Source: Cynocephalus volans
Taxonomy: Eukaryota > Chordata > Mammalia > Dermoptera > Cynocephalidae
Direction of reading: 5' to 3'
NCBI RefSeq assembly: GCF_027409185.1
Contig: NC_084463.1
Span: 158,511,869 to 158,575,868, forward strand
Length of the DNA stretch: 64,000 nucleotides
Of the stretch, positions 1 through 10,845 are shown piece after piece. The stretch's first letter is position 1; each line of letters starts with the position of its first letter. Position numbers and translations under genes: made by a program. The notes under the pieces are model-generated. The model was not told the DNA's origin. It saw only the letters and a program-made list of their open reading frames with translations, and ran no database searches.

Positions 1-673
1 GGTAGGCTTTAGATGAATATGAATTGAATTGAGTTGTACTGTGAGTTAGAATGTGCGGATTCTTTTATTTTTTTTATAAAGAGGACATTAAGGATAGGTG
101 ACTTACCCAGAATTGGTTAAAGATAAAACACTATTTTACTTAGATAGCATAAAATTTATTTTAAAGAAAAGGTCCACACTACATTATTTTAATCTGATAA
201 TGTTACTGGTGATCTTTTGCTGTATTCATTGATTGGGTCTTACTTTAGAAAATCGTGTTTAATGCTTGTTTTTCTTCAATATAATTTTTCACGTCTATAT
301 TAACAGTTATTAAAATGATAAGACTTGGTGTTTTAAGTGCCATTGATGGCAAGAAATGTGTTATCAGTTGTCTAATTCTGACTATAAAATGTTTGAAACT
401 GGCCAACTGCCAAAAAACGGTGTTTGAAATGACTGTTGTCATCAGAGAGTATTGATTAAATTGTTAAATATTTGTAATGATAACTGTGTAACTAAAGTGC
501 TGGCATTTTCAATTGTTCATAAAGCTGATTTGTAAAAAAAAAGAAAGTTCCAAATGGCATGATTAGATTTTATTATTTAATTACAATAGCTGAATATACT
601 TTCTTAATTGTAGTGAATACAATTTTATTATCCGGTCTAATTTAACCAAATATTTTATCTTAGTCTTTTTCAG
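1..673. other. Non-coding stretch upstream of exon, probably intron
   Basis: AT-rich sequence with no supported coding frame or recognised repeat. Because the exon starting at 674 begins with an acceptor (TTTTTCAG), this stretch is most simply an intron of the same gene. That is inference. Confidence 0.4.
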
Positions 674-808
674 AACTTTTTGTTAAATTTCTGGAAACAG
701 AGTCTCATCCATCTGTTTCACCACCAAAGTTTTCTGGTCATGATATAAAACCTCTAGATTCACCGGGAAAGAGAAAACTAGATACAAATGTACCAGAAAG
801 TTTTAGAG
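674..808 (+). CDS. Internal (penultimate) coding exon of an unidentified spliced gene
   Basis: A 135-bp exon is bounded by a pyrimidine-rich acceptor ending CAG at 671-673 and a donor GTAAAT at 809. One frame is open throughout, starting with two bases of a split codon and ending with one base. It encodes a hydrophilic, Ser/Pro/Lys-rich segment that includes [17 protein letters not shown] and [10 protein letters not shown]. The single leftover G joins in phase with the AA that opens the exon at 3140 to give a Glu codon. This phase match across a 2.3-kb gap is the main reason to treat both as one real gene. I do not recognise the protein. The low-complexity, phosphosite-like sequence suggests a disordered tail, possibly of a nuclear protein, but that is a guess. 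A protein database search would settle it. Confidence 0.6.
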
Positions 809-3139
809 GTAAATCCAAATATTTATTTTTCTACGATTCTAAAAATTGAAAGTTTAATTTATGATTATGTTTTATAGTGATATTAACTAAATTTTACTGT
901 TTTTGAAAATGTGTAATGACTATTCAAAATTCCAATAAGCTATCAGACTTTTGGCTTTATATATTCTTGTGGCAATCTGATATTTAACTGGCTTAGATTA
1001 ATTTAAACAGTGTGAAATACTTTCCCTTTGTATATCAGAGTAATTCTTTTCTCTCTGCATAAGCCAGTTTGAATGACTCTTATGGAAGTGATGGCAAATT
1101 GGTTAAACCTTTGCTCAGTCTTGTTTTCCTTTTTCACTAATGGTACTTATTACTAATCAGAGCTAGATGTATAGTTTATAGTTTGAGATGAGTTTTTCCC
1201 CCTTCTCTAATCTAAGTTTTACACTCAGTAACCAAACCTTGGCATGTTAATAATGCCAGTTTGGTAAATTGACTTAGACTTCCAGGAATGTTATGAAGTG
1301 CCCTTATACTGTATGTTGAAAGGTCTTCCTGAAGCAAATGGTTGGTGGTTGTAGACACGTATACATATTTTTCTATCCCACTAGGTTGTGAGGGTCTTAT
1401 TTATATTCACATTGCCTATATTGGCATGCAGTAAAATGTCTTGAGTTGAAATTGTATTATAATCCATTAAACCATAAACACATTCTTTATTGAAATCTCT
1501 ATTTTTTTCTGAAATCTTCGTATTTTATTTTAGACTAATATGTTTGCTAGTTGGACTTTAAAGGAATATGTTATTATATACTCTTGAGTTTATATCACAT
1601 GCCAGATTCTTAAATTTGGATAAAACATTAAAGAATTTATACTCTTGAAATTTGAAAAACTTCTTTAGTTATTCAGACAAATGTTTCTATTTTTCTGAAC
1701 TCCTATAGAAAAAGAAAGTGGTAAAATTTATCTGTTGATTAGATAAAAGTTTTATGTACTAAATTTAGTGAAAAGTTGGAAGTTTATCTAAGAGGTATGG
1801 ACTATACTGAAAGCATTTTTTCTTATTACACTAGGCTGTAGCATCTTGAAGCAGACTCCCAAATTCATTATGGCAGAGTTGTCTTCTCCTCCCTTTCCTT
1901 TCTCTCTAACCCTCTCCCCTTTCCTTTATCAAGTTCTGTGCTCAGCTTGATTTGTATGGATTCGAGACAAAAGCCAGTGATGATCTCAGTTGATAAAGGG
2001 TTTGCATGAAAAAAAGCAAGCTTAATCTTTAATCCAGGATTTGTAAGTGTGCCAGAGCTTTTATTAGGCATCACCAGAAGCTTTCCTAGAGTTAGGAAAG
2101 TTGTCATTCACAGGATAATACAGCTTGGGAACTCAGGGGTGCTCAGTAATGAGGAGATCTGGTGAATTTGTTTCCATGCTTTCTTTGTTCTGGGAGGCCT
2201 CTTTTATTTGAGTTTCCCATTGCTGAAGTGGGCACCTTCAAAGGGTTGCTTGTCTCTCATCAATGAACTTGTTAGTGGTCTTGGGTAATAAAGCAGGATT
2301 CTATCCACTAAGACTTTAGGTCATAAACTAAGTACTTATTCCAAGAAAAAGGAACTGTACTAGCTCAATTTTTTAGAGAAATAATCTAATTGAGAATTGT
2401 TTTCAAACCTTTGAATGCCTAAAAGAGGATCAGGTAAGGTATCCATATATTAAGTTCTCAAGTTCTTCATTTTTCTGCTGGGTAAGTTGCTTGCCTTGCA
2501 GCATAGGTAAGACCTTTTAAAAACTGTTATTGCAGTGAATGAGGTCTATCAGTTATATAACTGGTATTTAAATATAAAACAGTATTAATGTGTTCAATAA
2601 AATATTAAATATGCATGGAAATACTCTTCTCTCCCCTTTTCTTTCTCCCATTTCTTTCTCTTGTTTCTTGTCCTCTTTTACCCTTCTATATTTCATAGAC
2701 CCTGCATGTGGGATCCAGTATCCAGCAGTATATGAGATAAAATTATTTGGGGACAAATCTGGGAACCTAAAACACATGTCTAGCATTGTTTTTTATCAGA
2801 AAATGTTTTGAATTATCAAGGCTGAACTTTAATCAGATTTTAGTAATATAAATTAGTATTTGTGTTTAGGAATTGAGGCCTATTTGGACTTTCATTTTGA
2901 ATAATTAAAGAGTAGTCCAAAAAATGTGCTAAATACCAGTGTTCTTACTAGCCAGGTAGAATTTTAAATTTGATAGTAGTGGTCAATCGGTTATTCACAT
3001 ACGTCTATATTAGTCAGTTTAACGATATAAGAATAACTTTCTTTATGCTATTCCTTATATTCAGAGGGTTTTTTCGATTTGACTTATTTGTGAAGGGTGG
3101 AGACTAAATAATCCGTATTTTATCATTTTTATACAACAG
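809..3139 (+). other. Intron between the two unidentified exons
   Basis: It begins GTAAAT and ends with a pyrimidine-containing stretch followed by ACAACAG. AT-rich, with no convincing exon, RNA gene or well-preserved repeat inside. The short open frames here are not conserved-looking and show no start context or splice logic. Confidence 0.5.
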
Positions 3140-3351
3140 AATCCAGGTCTGGTAGAAGCACAGACATGAATCCCTTCTTGGCTTCCTGCTCTGCAGCTGT
3201 GCCTCTTATTAACCCAGCTGGACTTGGACCTGGTGGGTCCGGGCATCTTCTTCTGAAACCCATCTCAGATGTTTTCCCCACATTTACACTTTTCCCAGTG
3301 TCACCTGACGACAGCGCTGCAGTTGCATTGAAAAGCCTTTTAGAACAATAG
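3140..3351 (+). CDS. Terminal coding exon of the same unidentified gene
   Basis: An acceptor AG at 3138-3139 opens a frame that runs 69 codons to a TAG at 3349-3351. It continues the frame of the exon at 674-808. The encoded C-terminus is Gly/Pro/Ser-rich in its first half ([18 protein letters not shown]) and ends with an amphipathic stretch, [16 protein letters not shown]. No membrane segment is visible. An AATAAA at 3482-3487 gives a short 3' UTR of about 150 bases, so this is probably the last exon. The internal ATG at 3166 could mislead an ORF finder into calling a 61-residue protein; the splice reading is better. The family is not recognised. Expression evidence and a cross-species protein match are needed to separate a living gene from a relic. 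Confidence 0.6.
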
Positions 3352-3505
3352 ATGGTTCTCAAACCAGAGATGATATAGCACTTTTAAAAAAACCACGAAC
3401 ACCATGTGTATATAGTTTATCACAAAGTGGCCTTTTGGAAAAAGTCATGTATTTGTTTATAGTTGTATTTTCACTAAATTCAATAAAAATATTCTCAATG
3501 CTTTT
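3352..3505 (+). other. 3' UTR and polyadenylation region of the unidentified gene
   Basis: After the TAG the sequence is AT-rich. A canonical AATAAA lies at 3482-3487, and cleavage would be expected some 10-30 bases later. Confidence 0.45.
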
Positions 3506-3829
3506 AGAAATTATAGGTGTCAGAGGAGCAAGTGTTTGTTATATAATTTGCTTTTTTCTTTCTCTGATTTGATCTAATTTAACCTAGAAACATTTGATTT
3601 ATCTTTTATCTTAATTTACAAAAATAAAAAAAGACAAAAATACTAGAAGCTGTACATCAGCTTTTTATTTCCTCTTTTGATTTTCAAGTTTATTTAAGCT
3701 AGAGACACGTGGTTTATCTTACACAGGTAATCAAGAAATTTACGCCAAAAAAGGAGAAAAATATACTAATAGTGGCTTCTCTGCATAGTGCAGAAAATTG
3801 ATCGGAAGTATATATTAATCATTTTTAGA
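3506..3829. other. Intergenic, nothing recognised
   Basis: AT-rich sequence without coding potential, RNA genes or a repeat I can assign. Confidence 0.4.
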
Positions 3830-4245
3830 GGACTTTGTGCAGATAGGCCAAGGACAAGGTTGTCCCTGGGAGGTCATAGGTGCCCTGAGATGGAATGTGT
3901 ATTTGGTTCAATGCAATTTTATCACTTATGTAGATTCATTTGCCACCACCACAGTCAGGATACAGAATACTTCCAGCATAAGGACCCCTAGTGCTGCCCT
4001 TTTATAATTGTAACCACTTTTCTCCCTACCGCCCGTCTTAATCTCTGACAACCACTAACTGTTCTCCATCTCTATAATTTTGTATTTCAAGAGTGTTGTA
4101 TGAATGGAATCATACAGTATGTAACCGCTTGAGATCTGCCTTTTTTCACTCGGCATAATTCCCTTGAAATCCATCATGGATCGCTTGAGTTGTTGCATGT
4201 ATCAGTACTTTGTTCCTTTTTAGTGCTGAGTACATGATATGTGGA
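3830..4245 (-). mobile_element. Old LINE-1 (L1M-like) 3' portion
   Basis: Read on the plus strand it has the wording common to antisense old L1 3' regions: phrases about the 'gtgttgtatgaatggaatca' kind, followed by 'cactcggcataattc' and 'ccttttTAGTGCTGAGTA'. It is diverged, without TSD or polyA. It meets the OR fragment at about 4245-4250, so it may have truncated that gene. Subfamily not assigned. Confidence 0.5.
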
Positions 4246-4249
4246 TATG

Positions 4250-4489
4250 TCATTAACACAGGAGTAACAAGTATCAAGAAAGAGTAAATTGCTGAGGAAA
4301 AATTACATGGGGGGTGTAGAGTTTGGGACAGGCTCTGATGATCACAATCATTCCCAAGTTTCCAAACACAGTGACTGTAGATGGCCAAGAACAGCAGGAA
4401 GAGGGGCACCTTGAGGGTTGGGAACTCTCAGAAGCCCAAGAGGACAAAGTGGCTCCAGCACTCTCATTTCCCTCATTCAGTTTCATCAT
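4250..4489 (-). pseudogene. Truncated olfactory receptor pseudogene (N-terminal fragment)
   Basis: On the minus strand an OR N-terminus starts at 4489. It has the extracellular leader, a TM1 with the PLFLLFLAIY and GNLGMIVII signatures, and an intracellular loop with PKLYTP. Three lesions are visible. A frame change within the leader separates the start (MMKLNEGNESAG) from the TM1 frame. An extra base makes a six-C run where ORs have ACC CCC ATG (4309-4314). A TAA directly follows the ATG of the expected MYF motif. Similarity fades in TM2 (around FLDTCYS) at about 4250, where an old LINE begins. ORs are odorant GPCRs of about 310 residues; barely a quarter remains here. The motifs suit a class II OR of the OR5/OR8/OR9 type. 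No function is expected. Confidence 0.75.
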
Positions 4490-4559
4490 TCCTGTTGGAG
4501 GAAATCAGAGAGTTCATCCTGAGCTTCTGGATATAACAAGAGAGTAGGAATGAGGGAAC

Positions 4560-7189
4560 AGAGATGGCTCCTAACGAGAAACCATCACCGTGTGATGTAC
4601 AAAATATGTACCCATGTTTAAGTTTTGGCCTTTCTGTGCCTCATTTGAACCTCTCTTTGGACACTTAATACTTGAACATGGAATATTCCCTTTACCAATC
4701 CATGATTCATCTCCTCATCTATAACAGAGGTAATGTGCCTTTCGCATAAAGGTCTTCTACAAGTTATATAAATCTATGTACATACTAAACGCTTACAATA
4801 TTTCTCCCCCTTACTAAAGACTAAATAACTATGCACTATTATATGAATTTCACTTAAAATATCCTTACATGCAACAGACATAATTCCACATAGACTGCCA
4901 CTGGGGAATTAGCATTCTGTTTCTATGCCGGTATTTAATACTTTTAGACAGCGAAGAGAAAACAGTAGTGGTGAGCTTTCTCAGTTAGACTGGACCTGAG
5001 CTGTCACCCTCAGGTCTGTATGACTATTATAAAGTGTTAGCATTTCTAGGAATATCTTATAGGAAATAGGAAGTGGTGCAAACAGAGAACAAAGAGTGAA
5101 AACATTTTTAGAAGCATGGTAAAAATGGCCTTCTTTACCAATTCCCTTCCTTTTCTTCTGTTGAAGAAACAAATTTCCTCAAGGCTCTGACCATCCACAC
5201 AAAAACTTTACTTTTTCCATTTTTTTCCTTGTCTTTCTCTGTCTCCCTCAGATTTCCCTTTATCTCAGGTTTCAATGGTGAGAAAGGAACTTGGAGCAAA
5301 AAGAGATTTTCAAAATGTGCTCCCGTTTTTATTCCCACCCCAACACCCATTACTCAGCCAGATACCTCTGCGTCTTCAGTCAGCCTGCCTTCTCCCACCT
5401 GCAAGTCTGATGTTGCTAAGATTTTATTTTAGTGTCATGTTCATATCCCTACACGTTTTTCAAGATAACCTCCTCACAAAACACCCGAATTCTAAACACT
5501 TCTGCCTGGATTTCCACAACATCTAATATCACTGTATGTCCACACTCCTCACTGATCCTCTCTCTATTTCACTCGCACCAGCATTTTTGACATTTCACGC
5601 ATAAAACATGATTTTTTTTAATAGAAGAACTTCACCAAAATATCTCTTCTAACTAGAATGACTTCTTTCTCCACCAAATTCTGGCAGTATTACCTTTTAA
5701 TGTCAAATTCCAGGCAGCGCTTTTCCTGAAATCTTTGTGGATTCATCCAGATTTCACGGTTATACTGCTTTGATTTGCTTCCACCTATGTGGATTTAAAA
5801 TAACGATTATTATACAATGCCTGGCATATTTATCTAAAGCTTTATAAGTTTTTAAACCTTCCCTAAAAGATTCTTTAAAGTTGAGAACAAATAGTGAATA
5901 TTATTTTCATATTCACCAATCTGACCAAACATCATTAAAGTAAATAAAGGAGGCTGTAAAACAAATCCACATTGTTTCTTCACAATGTAGGAAATAGAGC
6001 TCAATACCTGGTGTTCTTATTCTCAACCTAATTAATTGTATACAACTGCAATGCAGCTGTACTCACACAGGAGTCTCTATGCCAAAAATATTAGATTTCT
6101 GATTTCAGAGTTTTCTACATCAAAATTAAAATATAATACTCAGATTAAGAACTCAGCAGAAGCCAGAGATTATTTATCGACTTATTTACGGAAGGCTTCT
6201 CTGATTCAAAAAATAAAATTTTTGAATATTATTTTACAAAAATGTAACTATTTACAGAAAAGTTCTAGTTTATAATTAGGTAACAGGAGTTTCATTCTAA
6301 GAATATGCAAAAAAAAATGATTGCAATAAATCACATTATTTCTCTTTGGGGAAAAATGATATAGGAAGCATGGAGAGCCTCTAAAGAGTGAGTGAGATTT
6401 GGAAACTAAATTTAGGTAAAGTGTGTGTAATTTAAATGTAACTGCATGACCTTGAGGAATCACACCCTAGAGAATCTTGACTGGGGACTTGCAACAAGCT
6501 ATAAGCATGTCAGTTGGAAGAATGTCCCTACTTCCTAATTTAGAATATCCTTAATTTTAAATCATTTAATCATATGAGAAAAAAATATATATAGATAATC
6601 ATATGAAAATATTGATCTTCTAGTCTTGGAAACGCAACAATAAAAACCTGCAATTTGATTCATTATGTATTTATTAAAAACATAAAATTTCCAAAATTAA
6701 CAAAGCAAAGACCATAACCCAATTTTAATAAATCAACTTAGTATGTTTAGTGAATTGTGCTTCTTCTGTTTCTCTCAGCAATTTTGTTTTCACACATCTG
6801 ATTTTTTTGTAAATAACATACTCACCATCACTCTGCATATAGACTTGATATGGTGCTCTTGTCATTGTGTATTTTACCTTAATTTTCCTTTTTTATTAAA
6901 ATTCAGGTTGAATATGCATTTATCAGTGAGGCATTTGATAGGTATGTTGAATAATAGAGTGTATCGAGTTTCTGTTGCAGAAATTTTTTCAGCAATTATA
7001 TCAGAAAATTTCTAGTGATATACCCTTACACATCTATGTGAATGTGCACATATTTTTGACAAATTCTCTCCGATTATATTTTATGAAAAATATTTTCGAT
7101 TCACTTTTGTTTTCTTTGTGTGTGTCTGTGTGTTCTGTTTTTGTTTTTGTTTTTTACTGTATTTTCTGGGGGAGTGGATGATCTAACTT
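4560..7189. other. Intergenic, no gene seen
   Basis: AT-rich sequence. I checked the short open frames on both strands and none shows a family motif, splice-phase support or unusual composition. Parts, for example 7110-7160 (GT-rich), are low complexity. Ancient repeats too diverged to name are likely. Confidence 0.45.
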
Positions 7190-7694
7190 TTTTCTAAATT
7201 AATTTTTTGAACTGAAACACAATTAATTATACACATTTATGTAGTACAGATTCACTATCATCGTTTGGGTACAGTATGTGATGGTCAAATCAATATTATT
7301 AGCAAGTTCATCATTACAAATTGTAATTATTCTTTGTGTCACTTACCCAATCACTCCCTAAGCTACCTTCCCCTCTCCCTTTATTCTTGATTGATATTTT
7401 TACTGGGTGTAGACTTCAAGATATGGAGTTATTCTTTCTCAGACCATTGTTGCTGATAGGAAGTCAGCTGTCAGTCAAATTCGCACTTTGAAGGGTTATA
7501 AATGTACTACTTTTGCTCCTTTAACATGTATTTTTCTTTTTGATTTGTCGTGTTTTCTGCAGTGTTACTACTATGGATGTATAAAGATATAAATGGAATT
7601 AGATGTATCCATTTCAGAACAGTTTTTCAATGTTTCTCTCATCAAATTTACTTATTTATATTTTTTCCAACCAAACTCTGGGATTCCTATTAAG
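7190..7694 (-). mobile_element. Probable old LINE-1 3' region hosting the HK2 insertion
   Basis: The text around 7190-7340 (an 'aattaattatacacatttatg' type phrase, then a 'gtgatggtcaaatcaatatt' type phrase) resembles antisense L1M 3' UTR. The sequence appears to continue after the HK2 retrocopy at 13249. Diverged; assignment is tentative. Confidence 0.35.
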
Positions 7695-7708
7695 TATGTT
7701 ACTGCAAG
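7695..7708 (+). repeat. Left target-site duplication of the HK2 retrocopy
   Basis: TATGTTACTGCAAG at 7695-7708 is repeated exactly at 13235-13248, directly before the GC-rich 5' end and directly after the A-rich 3' end of the hexokinase copy. This is the signature of L1-mediated retrotransposition. Confidence 0.92.
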
Positions 7709-8184
7709 GCGTCACTGACCCGGCTGCGTGCGAGCCGGCAGCCTCTCAATAAGCCACATTGTTGCACGAAACTCCAGCGCACGAGTCCCGGCCGCCGCTC
7801 GTACTGCGCCGTGTCACGAGCTAAGAGAATTCTCTGGCAGAGCGTCGCGCCGTGTGCCGGAGAGGTCCGACCGCCCCAGTGGAGCCGGGCTGTGGATTCC
7901 TCCCAAGTCAGCCTTAGTGATCCTGTGGCTGAAGTTAGCGCCTTGCCGTGGGACGACCGGACGCGTCGCCTGGAGTGATAGGCAGGCGCCTTCCAGCAGT
8001 TGTGCTCCTAAAAGCCTATTTCAGGAGCCGGAGCGCCCGCGCCCTTAGCCTTCCTCGTGTGCCGCCCGGACTCCCAGTTCCCGGCCGGCCGCGCAGCCCA
8101 GGCACAGGGAGATCAGACCCCGCCGCCCGCCTCCCGCGCACGCGCCCCCGCCTCGGTTTCCCAACTCGGCCCGTGGACCGCGGC
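7709..8184 (+). other. Retrocopied 5' UTR of HK2
   Basis: A CpG-rich leader of 476 bases precedes the hexokinase reading frame, and its left end coincides with the target-site duplication. Its presence means reverse transcription ran to or near the mRNA cap, so the insertion is not 5'-truncated. Confidence 0.75.
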
Positions 8185-9311
8185 AGGATCAGTGCCTCGC
8201 GTCTGCTCGCCTGCTTTTTCTCCGAGCTTAACCGTGACCAAGTGCAGAAGGTCGACCAGCACCTTCACCACACGCGTCTGTCTGACGAGACCCTTCTGGA
8301 GAGCTCTAAGCGGTTCCGCAAGGAGATGCAGAAAGGACTTGGAGCCACCACCCCCCACTGCGTCCGTGGAAACGCTGCCCACCTTTGTGAGGTCTACTCC
8401 AGATGGGACCGAACATGGAGAGTTGCCGGCTCTGGACCTGGGAGGGACCAACCTCCGTGTGCTTCGGGTGAGAGTAACGGACAATGGGCTGCAGAAGGTG
8501 CAGATGGAGACCCAGATCTACGCCGTCCCCGAGGGCATCGCGCGTGGCAGCGGCAACGAGCTGTTTGGCCACACTGCCGAGTGCCTGGCTAACTTCATGG
8601 ATAAGCTGCAAAGCGAGGAGAAGAAGCTCCCGCTGGGTTTCACCTTCTCGTCCCCCTGCCACCAGACTAACCTGGACGAGAGCTACCTGGTCGCATGGAC
8701 CAAGGGCTTCACGTGCACTGGAGCGGACGGCGGAGACGTGGTGGATCTGATCCGGAAGGCCATCCAGCGGAGAGGGGACTTGGATATTGGCATCGTGGCC
8801 GTGGTGAACGATGCAGTTGGAACCACGATGACCTGTGGTTATGATGGTCACAACTGTGACATCAGTCTCATCACGGGCACGGGCAGCAACGTCTGCTACA
8901 TGGAGGAGACGCGCCACATTGACATGGTGGAGGGCGACGAGGGGCGGGTGTGTGTCAACGTGCAGTGGGGGGGCCTTGGGGACCACGGCACACTCAGTGA
9001 CACTCGCACGGACTTTGACCGCGAGATCGACATGGGCTCGCTAGACCCTGGGAAGCAACTTTGAGAAGATGGTCAGTGGGACGTACATGGGGGAGCTGGG
9101 GAGGCTCATGCTGGGGAAGATGGCCAAGGAGGAGCTGCTTTTCGGGGCCGAGCTCAGCCCAGAGCTGCTCGTCAAAGGCCGCTTTGAGACCGAAGCCCTG
9201 TCGGACAGTGAAGGGAGAAGGGCGGCATCCGGAAGGCCCGCGAAATCCTGGTGCGGCTGGGCCTGGCCCCGACACGGGAGGACGGCGCGGCCACTCCCCG
9301 GGTCTGCCCGT
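8185..9311 (+). pseudogene. HK2P: HK2 N-terminal hexokinase domain, frame-shifted
   Basis: The N-terminal half is spread over three frames. Frame one covers the start to about 8355, with the mitochondrial-binding N-terminal helix region ([13 protein letters not shown]). Frame two covers about 8376-9058, with the phosphate-binding loop DLGGTN near 8435-8452, the sugar-binding [13 protein letters not shown] and an intact catalytic Asp codon GAT at 8820-8822 ([14 protein letters not shown]). A third frame covers 9062-9213, with the MAKEELLFG segment. The segment 9214-9311 is back in frame two. In human HK2 the N-half is catalytic, with Asp209 as base. Here the key residues are largely kept, but no frame joins them, and the ATG is lost. 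Confidence 0.88.
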
Positions 9312-10845
9312 CGTGTCCACACGCTCCGCCAGCCTGTGCGCGGCCACCCGGGCTGCTGAGCTGCGGCGCCTCCAGCAGAACAAGGGCGTGGAGCGGCGAC
9401 GCGCCACCGTCGGCGTCCACGGCTCCGCCTACAGGAAACAGCCGCACTTCGCCAAGCGTCTTCACAAGACCGCGAGGCGACTGGGGCCCGACTGCGACGT
9501 CCGTTCTCTCCGCTCTGAGGATGGCAGTGGCCAAGGGGCAGCCATGGTGACAGCGGTGGCCTGTCGGCTGGCCTGCCAACGCCGAGCCCGGCAGAACACC
9601 CTGGAGCCTCTGAAGCTGAGCCATGACCAGCTGCTGGAAGTCGAGGGGACGATGAAGGTAGAAACGGAGCGAGGTCTGAGCAAGGACACCCACGCGACTG
9701 CCCCTGTCAAGATGCTGCCCAGCTGCGTGTGCGCCAAGTGGCGCGGCGCGGAGATGCACAACCGGATCTGCTCCGTCCCGCAGGACGTCATGCACGGCCC
9801 TGGGGACGAGCTCCTGGACCACATCGTGCCGTGCGTCGCCGACTTCCTTGAGCGCACGGGCATGAAGGGCGTGTCCCTGCCTCTGGGTTTCACCTTCTCC
9901 TTGCCCTGCCAGCAGGACAGCCTGGGCGAGAGCATCCTCCTCAAGTGGACACAAGGCTTCAAGGTGTCTGGCTGCGAGGGCGAGGACGTGGTCACCCTGC
10001 TGAAGGACGCGATCCACTGGCGAGAGGAGTTTGACCTGGACGTGGTTGCTGCGGTCAACGCCACAGTCGGAACCACGATGACCTGTGGCTATGAAGACCC
10101 TCACTGTGAAGTCGGCCTCACTGTCGGCACAGGCAGCAACGCCTGCTACACGGAGGAGATGCGCGACGCGGAGCTGGTGCAAGGGGAAGAGGGCCGGATG
10201 TGCGTCAACACGGAGTGGGGGGCCTTCGGGGACAGTGGATGCCTGGATGACTTCCGCACGGAATTCGACGTGGCTGTGGATGAGCTTTCCCTCAACCCTG
10301 GCAAGCAGAGGTACGAGCAAATGATCAGTGGCGTGTACCTGGGTGAGACTGTCCGTAACATCCTCATCGATTTCACCAAGCGTGGGCTGCTCTTCCGCGG
10401 CCGCATCTCAGAGCGGCTCAAGACAAGGGGAATCTTTGAAACCAAGTTCTTGTCTCAGATTGAGAGTGACTGCGTGGCGCTGCTGCAGGTCCGAGCCATC
10501 CTGCACCACCTGGGGCTCGACAGCACCTGTGTCGACAGCATCATTGTCAAGGAGGCGTGCACCGTGGTAGCGCGACGGGCAGCCCAGCTCTGTGGCGCAG
10601 GCATGGCTGCCGCGGTGGACAAGATACTAGAAAACCGCGGGCTGGACACTCTCAAAGGGACAGTCGGTGTGGATGGGACCCTTTATAAGCTACATCCTCA
10701 CTTTGCCAAAATCATGCATGAGACAGTAAAGGACCTGGCTCCAAAATGTGATGTGTCCTTCCTGGAGTCAGAGGACGGCAGCGGGAAAGGGGCAGCTCTC
10801 ATCACTGCTGTGGCCTGCCGCATCCGTGAGGCTGGACAGCGATAG
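9312..10845 (+). pseudogene. HK2P: HK2 C-terminal hexokinase domain, single long open frame
   Basis: From about 9312 to the TAG at 10843-10845 one frame is open for roughly 510 codons. It covers the end of the N-half, the linker helix (LSHDQLLEV) and all of the C-half. An in-frame gap after 9735 removes about 30 residues that in HK2 carry the first phosphate loop. The catalytic Asp of the N-D-T-V-G motif reads Ala (GCC at 10060-10062), the position known as Asp657 in human HK2. Sugar-binding [13 protein letters not shown] and adenosine-binding GTGSNACY are intact. The frame would therefore encode a catalytically dead fragment if it were ever expressed. No own ATG with good context, RBS-like or promoter element supports expression. 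Confidence 0.85.

Noticed and set aside
4323-4547. 74-codon plus frame
   Set aside because: It is the antisense of the OR N-terminal pseudogene on minus.
9172-10320. 382-codon minus-strand frame over the HK2 copy (also 8306-8986 minus)
   Set aside because: Shadow frames opposite GC-rich hexokinase sequence; no family motifs, while the plus strand is clearly HK2.
7709-10845. A functional intronless hexokinase retrogene
   Set aside because: Start codon lost, four frameshifts, a 90-bp deletion of the phosphate loop and catalytic Asp to Ala.
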